From NCBI GenBank assembly GCA_966250385.1, contig CBINHC010000005.1, positions 124,001 through 188,000 of the forward strand: a stretch of 64,000 nucleotides of DNA, read 5' to 3'. A model generated the notes under the pieces. That model saw only the letters and a list, made by a program, of their open reading frames with translations. It ran no database searches and was not told the origin of the DNA. A program made the translations under genes and the position numbers. This DNA comes from DASWTL01 sp966250385. GTDB lineage: Bacteria; Bacteroidota; Bacteroidia; Sphingobacteriales; Sphingobacteriaceae. Below, in pieces: positions 60,761 to 64,000 of the stretch; position 1 is the first letter of the stretch; each line of letters starts with the position of its first letter.

Positions 60761-61129
60761 ATGCAAAATCAGGATATTGAGCAAATACGCGACGCGCGGT
60801 ACGCTTCCAACGCCGCGATTGCGCGGCATGATGCAGACGGCGTGGCGAAATTCTGGATGAACGATGTGGTCGTCATATCAGGCGAAGGTGGTCAGTATAT
60901 CGGCAAAAATGTACTGCTGAAGACCTTCAGGAAAATGTTTTCCACCTATCGGCCTGTATTCGAGCGACTGCCCGATGAGATTATCATTGCCCGGAGCGGA
61001 ATACTGGCGTGGGAAACGGGTACCTGGCGCTATTCCGGTGAGCATATGTATGGCAATTATTCAGCCATGTGGCGAAAGGTCAATGGTAAGTGGCTTACCC
61101 AATCGGAGCTGTTCGTGTCACTAAACTGA
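60761..61129 (+). CDS. NTF2-like (DUF4440/SnoaL-type) protein
   Basis: The 122-residue protein starts DIEQIRDARYASNAAIARHDADGVAKFWMNDVVVISG and ends with WRKVNGKWLTQSELFVSLN, the cone-shaped NTF2-like fold. Members range from steroid isomerase-like enzymes to ligand-binding proteins. The role here is unknown. No strong promoter is visible in the 70 bp after the tnpA remnant. Confidence 0.85.
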   Translation: MQNQDIEQIRDARYASNAAIARHDADGVAKFWMNDVVVISGEGGQYIGKNVLLKTFRKMFSTYRPVFERLPDEIIIARSGILAWETGTWRYSGEHMYGNYSAMWRKVNGKWLTQSELFVSLN

Positions 61130-61179
61130 GATCGTTATCCGATCCGGCGTTCCGCCTGAAAGAGGCCGTTTTTGGCTGC

Positions 61180-62436
61180 CTAGTCCTTCTCCCGGACCTC
61201 TACCTCTTCTGAAAACTCTTCCTGTATCTTCCGCATGGTGAGAACAGCCGTCGATCCGTGCAATAACACCGATACCAGGATAATGAATGCTGCGACTGAC
61301 CAGAATGTGTCCTGCTCCCGGAACTGGGCCGTATCAAAGGCAAATGCAAGGTAAAATATGGAACCGACCCCGCGGATCCCAAAAAAACTGATCACGAACC
61401 GTTCCTTCCTGTGAAGCGGGGTTCCCAGAAGCGCAAGGTACGCGCATACCGGGCGGATCAGGAAAACAAAAGCGAGTGCAAAAAGACCCAGCGGCCATGT
61501 AAGCTCAGCGAGGATCCCGCTGGAGAGCGCCCCGCCAAAAAGGATCAGGATGATGCCCAGGAGAATCCGTTCGATCTGGTCCGTGAATGCATGCAGCTTC
61601 CGGTGATAGGTATGCTCCCGCTCAAAATTGCGCATCGTTAGGGCCGTAACAAATACCGCTATGAATCCATACCCGTGGATCATTTCAGCGAGCCCGTAAA
61701 CCAGCAGGGTCGCAGCAAGAGCAACAAACCCGTCGCGGGTCTTCATAGACTCCTTTTTTTCAGGCAGCGTAAAAACTGCCCAGCCAAGCAGACGCCCTAT
61801 CAGGAATCCGCCCCCTGCTCCTGCACCGATCCGGTACAGAAGATCGAACAGGAACCAGTGCCAGCCCAGGTCCGGGCGGCCGGACTCGGGAACCATCACC
61901 ATGCTCAGCGCCAGGTAAACGAACGGAAAAGCCATCCCGTCATTCATCCCGGCTTCTGCGGTGAGCGAAAACCGGGTATTGTCTTTCACCCCTTCATTCG
62001 GCGGCCCGACCTGGACGTCTGCCGCCAGGACCGGATCCGTAGGCGCCAGCGACGCTCCGAGCAAAAGCGCGCCGGCTAAGGTAAATCCAAGTACCGCATA
62101 CCCTGCGACCGTCACCATCCCGATCGTCAGGATCATGGTAATCAGGATAAGCCGGAAAGGGACGGCCCAGCCTTTAAGCGAAAAAGGCTGATCTATTTTA
62201 AGACCCGAGCCCATGAGGCTGACCAGCACGATGATTTCGCTCAGATGGAGCGCATACTCCGGGTTATGCTGCGGCAGCGGGTCCGGCAGACCCGGGATGA
62301 ACCGGTATGCCAGCACGCCCAGCAGCACGTAAAAGATCGTGTATGATATGCGCGTCTTGCGGGTGATCAGCGGCATCCAGGCCATTCCGAGGGCTGCCAC
62401 GCCAATCAGGGTCATGATAATGATATATGAATCCAT
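61180..62436 (-). CDS. CPA1-type cation/proton antiporter
   Basis: The 418-residue protein has about 12 membrane helices. ASLAPTDPVLAADV and TAEAGMNDGMAFPFV (with the Asn-Asp pair of the CPA1 ion site) identify a Na+(K+)/H+ antiporter. It is the third gene of a run that begins with corA and mgtE; its start is 50 bp after the mgtE stop. It may help balance ions alongside the magnesium transporters, although that is an inference from position. Confidence 0.9.
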   Translation of the reverse strand: MDSYIIIMTLIGVAALGMAWMPLITRKTRISYTIFYVLLGVLAYRFIPGLPDPLPQHNPEYALHLSEIIVLVSLMGSGLKIDQPFSLKGWAVPFRLILITMILTIGMVTVAGYAVLGFTLAGALLLGASLAPTDPVLAADVQVGPPNEGVKDNTRFSLTAEAGMNDGMAFPFVYLALSMVMVPESGRPDLGWHWFLFDLLYRIGAGAGGGFLIGRLLGWAVFTLPEKKESMKTRDGFVALAATLLVYGLAEMIHGYGFIAVFVTALTMRNFEREHTYHRKLHAFTDQIERILLGIILILFGGALSSGILAELTWPLGLFALAFVFLIRPVCAYLALLGTPLHRKERFVISFFGIRGVGSIFYLAFAFDTAQFREQDTFWSVAAFIILVSVLLHGSTAVLTMRKIQEEFSEEVEVREKD

Positions 62437-62486
62437 CGGCTTCTTCAGAGTAGAACTTCAAACCCTGAGGTTTGTTGGCACCGCCC

Positions 62487-63836
62487 TCAGAGCAGCAGGT
62501 GACTGGCCAGTCCCAGGAGCAGCAGGAAGCCGAAGACGTCGGTGAAGGTGGTGATGATGATGGAGGAGGCAATAGCGGGGTCAACCCCTACGCGTTTCAG
62601 CAGTAACGGTATTGAGGCGCCGGTAATCCCGGCAATCACCAGGTTGCCGGTCATGGCCAGAAAGATCACGAGTCCCAGCATGCCGTTAGCATCATAGATC
62701 ATGGCAAAAATAAAGACGATCAGTCCTGTTGCGGCACCGTTGATCAGTCCTACGGTGAACTCCTTCAGTACCGTCCGGTAGGCCTGGGTATCGGTGAGAT
62801 CACTCAGCGAAATGCGGCGAACCGTCACGGCGAGCGCCTGTGTTGCGGCATTCCCGCCCATTCCGGCGATCATGGTCATGTACCCCGACAGGATTACCAG
62901 CCGGGTGATGGTCGGCTCGAAATAACGGATGACCGAAGTGGCCAGAAAGGCCGTACCCAGGTTGATGATGAGCCACGGAAGCCGGCTCCGGACCGCTTCC
63001 TTCCAGTTTCCGGACAACTCCTCATCCTCGGAAACCCCGGAGATCTTGAGAATGTCCTCTGTATTCTCTTCCTGAAGTACGTCGATCACGTCATCGAAGG
63101 TGATCCGTCCCAGCAGATGCATATGATCGTCGACCACGGGGATATTCGTCAGGTTATACTGGGAAATCAGCCTGGCCACTTCTTCCTGGTCGGTGTCCGC
63201 CTTAACGAATACGAAATCGGTATTGACGATATCGCCGATCCTGCTGCTCGTTTTTGCCTTGAGAATATCCTTCAGGCTGACAAAGCCCAGCAGATGGTTC
63301 CGGTCATCCACGACATTGATCGTATAGAATTCCTCCATTTCCTCGGACTGCCGGATGATCTCCTCCAGCGCCTCCTTCTTCGTCAGCCGGCTGTTCACTT
63401 TCAGGACCTCGGTGTTCATCAGACCACCGGCGGAATCCTCCGGATAGTTCAGCAGCGTGCGGATCGCCGAAGCGTCTTCCTCATCCAGTTCTTTCAGGAA
63501 CTGCTGGCGCTGCTCCTCCGGCAGCTGGCCGATGATGTCCGTGGCGTCATCATAATCCAGTTCTTCGAAGATTTCGGACCGCTTATCAGGATGGAGTGCT
63601 TCCAGGATCTTTTCGGGATGGGCCTCCGCATCCATTTCCGAAATGATCTCCGAGGCCATCTCAGAAGGCAGGATATTAATGATGCGCTCGCGCGCCTCCT
63701 GGGGAATGCTTTCAAACAAAATGGCGATCTCGGAAGCATGGTATTCCTCCAGGATGGCCCTCAATGCGTCATCATCAGCCTCCAGAGCCTGTCTGATCTT
63801 TTGAAGATCCTGTCTGTCGAGTTCAAATGATTGCAT
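62487..63836 (-). CDS. mgtE: Magnesium transporter MgtE
   Basis: The 449-residue channel has an N-terminal helical superhelix (MgtE_N, with LPSEMASEIISEMDAEAHPEKILEAL), two CBS domains (about 140-260; NTEVLKVNSRLTKKEALEEI and TDFVFVKADTDQEEVARLISQYNLTNIPVVDD), a plug helix and five membrane helices with GNAATQALAVTVRR. The cytoplasmic part senses magnesium and closes the pore. It starts 47 bp after the corA stop. Confidence 0.95.
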   Translation of the reverse strand: MQSFELDRQDLQKIRQALEADDDALRAILEEYHASEIAILFESIPQEARERIINILPSEMASEIISEMDAEAHPEKILEALHPDKRSEIFEELDYDDATDIIGQLPEEQRQQFLKELDEEDASAIRTLLNYPEDSAGGLMNTEVLKVNSRLTKKEALEEIIRQSEEMEEFYTINVVDDRNHLLGFVSLKDILKAKTSSRIGDIVNTDFVFVKADTDQEEVARLISQYNLTNIPVVDDHMHLLGRITFDDVIDVLQEENTEDILKISGVSEDEELSGNWKEAVRSRLPWLIINLGTAFLATSVIRYFEPTITRLVILSGYMTMIAGMGGNAATQALAVTVRRISLSDLTDTQAYRTVLKEFTVGLINGAATGLIVFIFAMIYDANGMLGLVIFLAMTGNLVIAGITGASIPLLLKRVGVDPAIASSIIITTFTDVFGFLLLLGLASHLLL

Positions 63837-63883
63837 CGTGGTCTAAAATAGAATAAAATTGAGATTAACCGGCAACGCCCCCG

Positions 63884-64000
63884 TTACTTTCTCAGCCAGC
63901 CTTTTTTCCAAAACCATACCAGCTGGATTACTGCGATAAGCACCATGACGCCCAGGGTAAAAAAATAACCGTTCGGCGCATACAGTTCCGGCATATTATG
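63884..64000 (-). CDS. corA: CorA magnesium/cobalt transporter, C-terminal end (cut by window edge)
   Basis: The minus-strand frame entering from the right edge reads HNMPELYAPNGYFFTLGVMV, then a hydrophobic helix (LIAVIQLVWFW) and KKGWLRK before the stop at 63884. The MPEL loop after the GMN motif and the final membrane helix with a basic tail are characteristic of CorA. The 5' part lies outside the window. It probably shares a transcript with mgtE. Confidence 0.85.
   Translation of the reverse strand, partial: HNMPELYAPNGYFFTLGVMVLIAVIQLVWFWKKGWLRK

Noticed and set aside
60537..60860. 107-codon open frame starting after the SRPBCC gene
   Set aside because: It is the wrong frame of a tnpA remnant and runs into the DUF4440 gene; the adjacent frame matches IS200 transposases.
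1..64000. CRISPR array, prophage or integrative element
   Set aside because: No regular repeat-spacer pattern, integrase, phage structural gene or attachment-site repeat was seen; only two small transposon remnants are present.

Overview
The window comes from a GC-rich member of the Bacteroidota, most likely in or near Sphingobacteriales/Chitinophagales. The evidence is the TAnnTTTG -7 promoter boxes just upstream of many start codons, few Shine-Dalgarno sequences, a TonB receptor with a carboxypeptidase-regulatory-like N-terminus, GIN-domain (DUF2807) proteins, type III glutamine synthetase, a class I fructose bisphosphatase, Bacteroidota-type PurM and small PurL, and ECF sigma factors with the GYxNxDxAKxxKYKCL type of region 4. 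No ribosomal RNA, phage or CRISPR array is present. Most genes are chromosomal housekeeping genes in short operons on both strands.

Layout. 1-7.6 kb: end of an MFS transporter gene, a sensory four-helix-bundle membrane protein, a nucleoid-associated protein, a DUF4268 protein, a large TPR/PAS histidine kinase, and two GIN-domain surface proteins. 7.9-17.9 kb: RecQ, a beta-propeller/amidohydrolase, a decayed gene, a BaiN-like flavoprotein, purK-purE, a YqgE/AlgH protein and PdxH. 17.9-20.8 kb: an ECF sigma factor overlapping a membrane protein that joins an anti-sigma-like N-terminus to a trypsin-like protease, then two paralogous small lipoproteins and an IS200/IS605 remnant. 20.8-27.4 kb: a TetR-TolC-adaptor-RND efflux operon. 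27.5-36 kb: purB, Nfu, suhB-lgt, an S24-type regulator divergent from an HTH-HEPN gene pair, mtaB and a UbiX-like flavin prenyltransferase. 36-40.5 kb: a candidate small RNA and a three-gene TonB receptor operon with cysteine-rich partners. 40.6-48.9 kb: a short gene, a PAS histidine kinase, an SDR enzyme, a DUF4143 ATPase behind two 30-bp inverted repeats, tRNA-His, an AraC regulator divergent from a copper P-type ATPase, and rnhA. 48.9-57.9 kb: fbp, a phosphoesterase, TrmN6-like methylase, a VOC protein, purL, glnN and purM. 57.9-64 kb: a zinc-protease-like protein, a methyltransferase, an SRPBCC protein, an IS200 TnpA remnant, a DUF4440 protein, and a CPA1 antiporter-mgtE-corA run.

The most distinctive signal is at 19.0-20.3 kb. 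A two-part motif, GGGTTAC followed 15 nt later by GTATWAA, occurs three times with identical spacing: once before the sigma factor gene itself (minus strand) and once before each small lipoprotein gene (plus strand). This reads as an autoregulated ECF sigma regulon whose membrane partner is a protease and whose local targets are Asp/Ser/Thr/Ala-rich lipoproteins. Other points worth attention are the HTH-HEPN module with its divergent S24-type regulator, the tandem palindromes before the DUF4143 ATPase, the cysteine-rich TonB receptor operon, the candidate ~70-nt small RNA, and the repeated finding that -7 boxes sit so close to start codons that very short or absent 5' leaders are implied.

Five purine genes (purK, purE, purB, purL, purM) lie in this window in four separate transcription units rather than one operon. 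All function calls come from reading motifs by eye; no database search was run.
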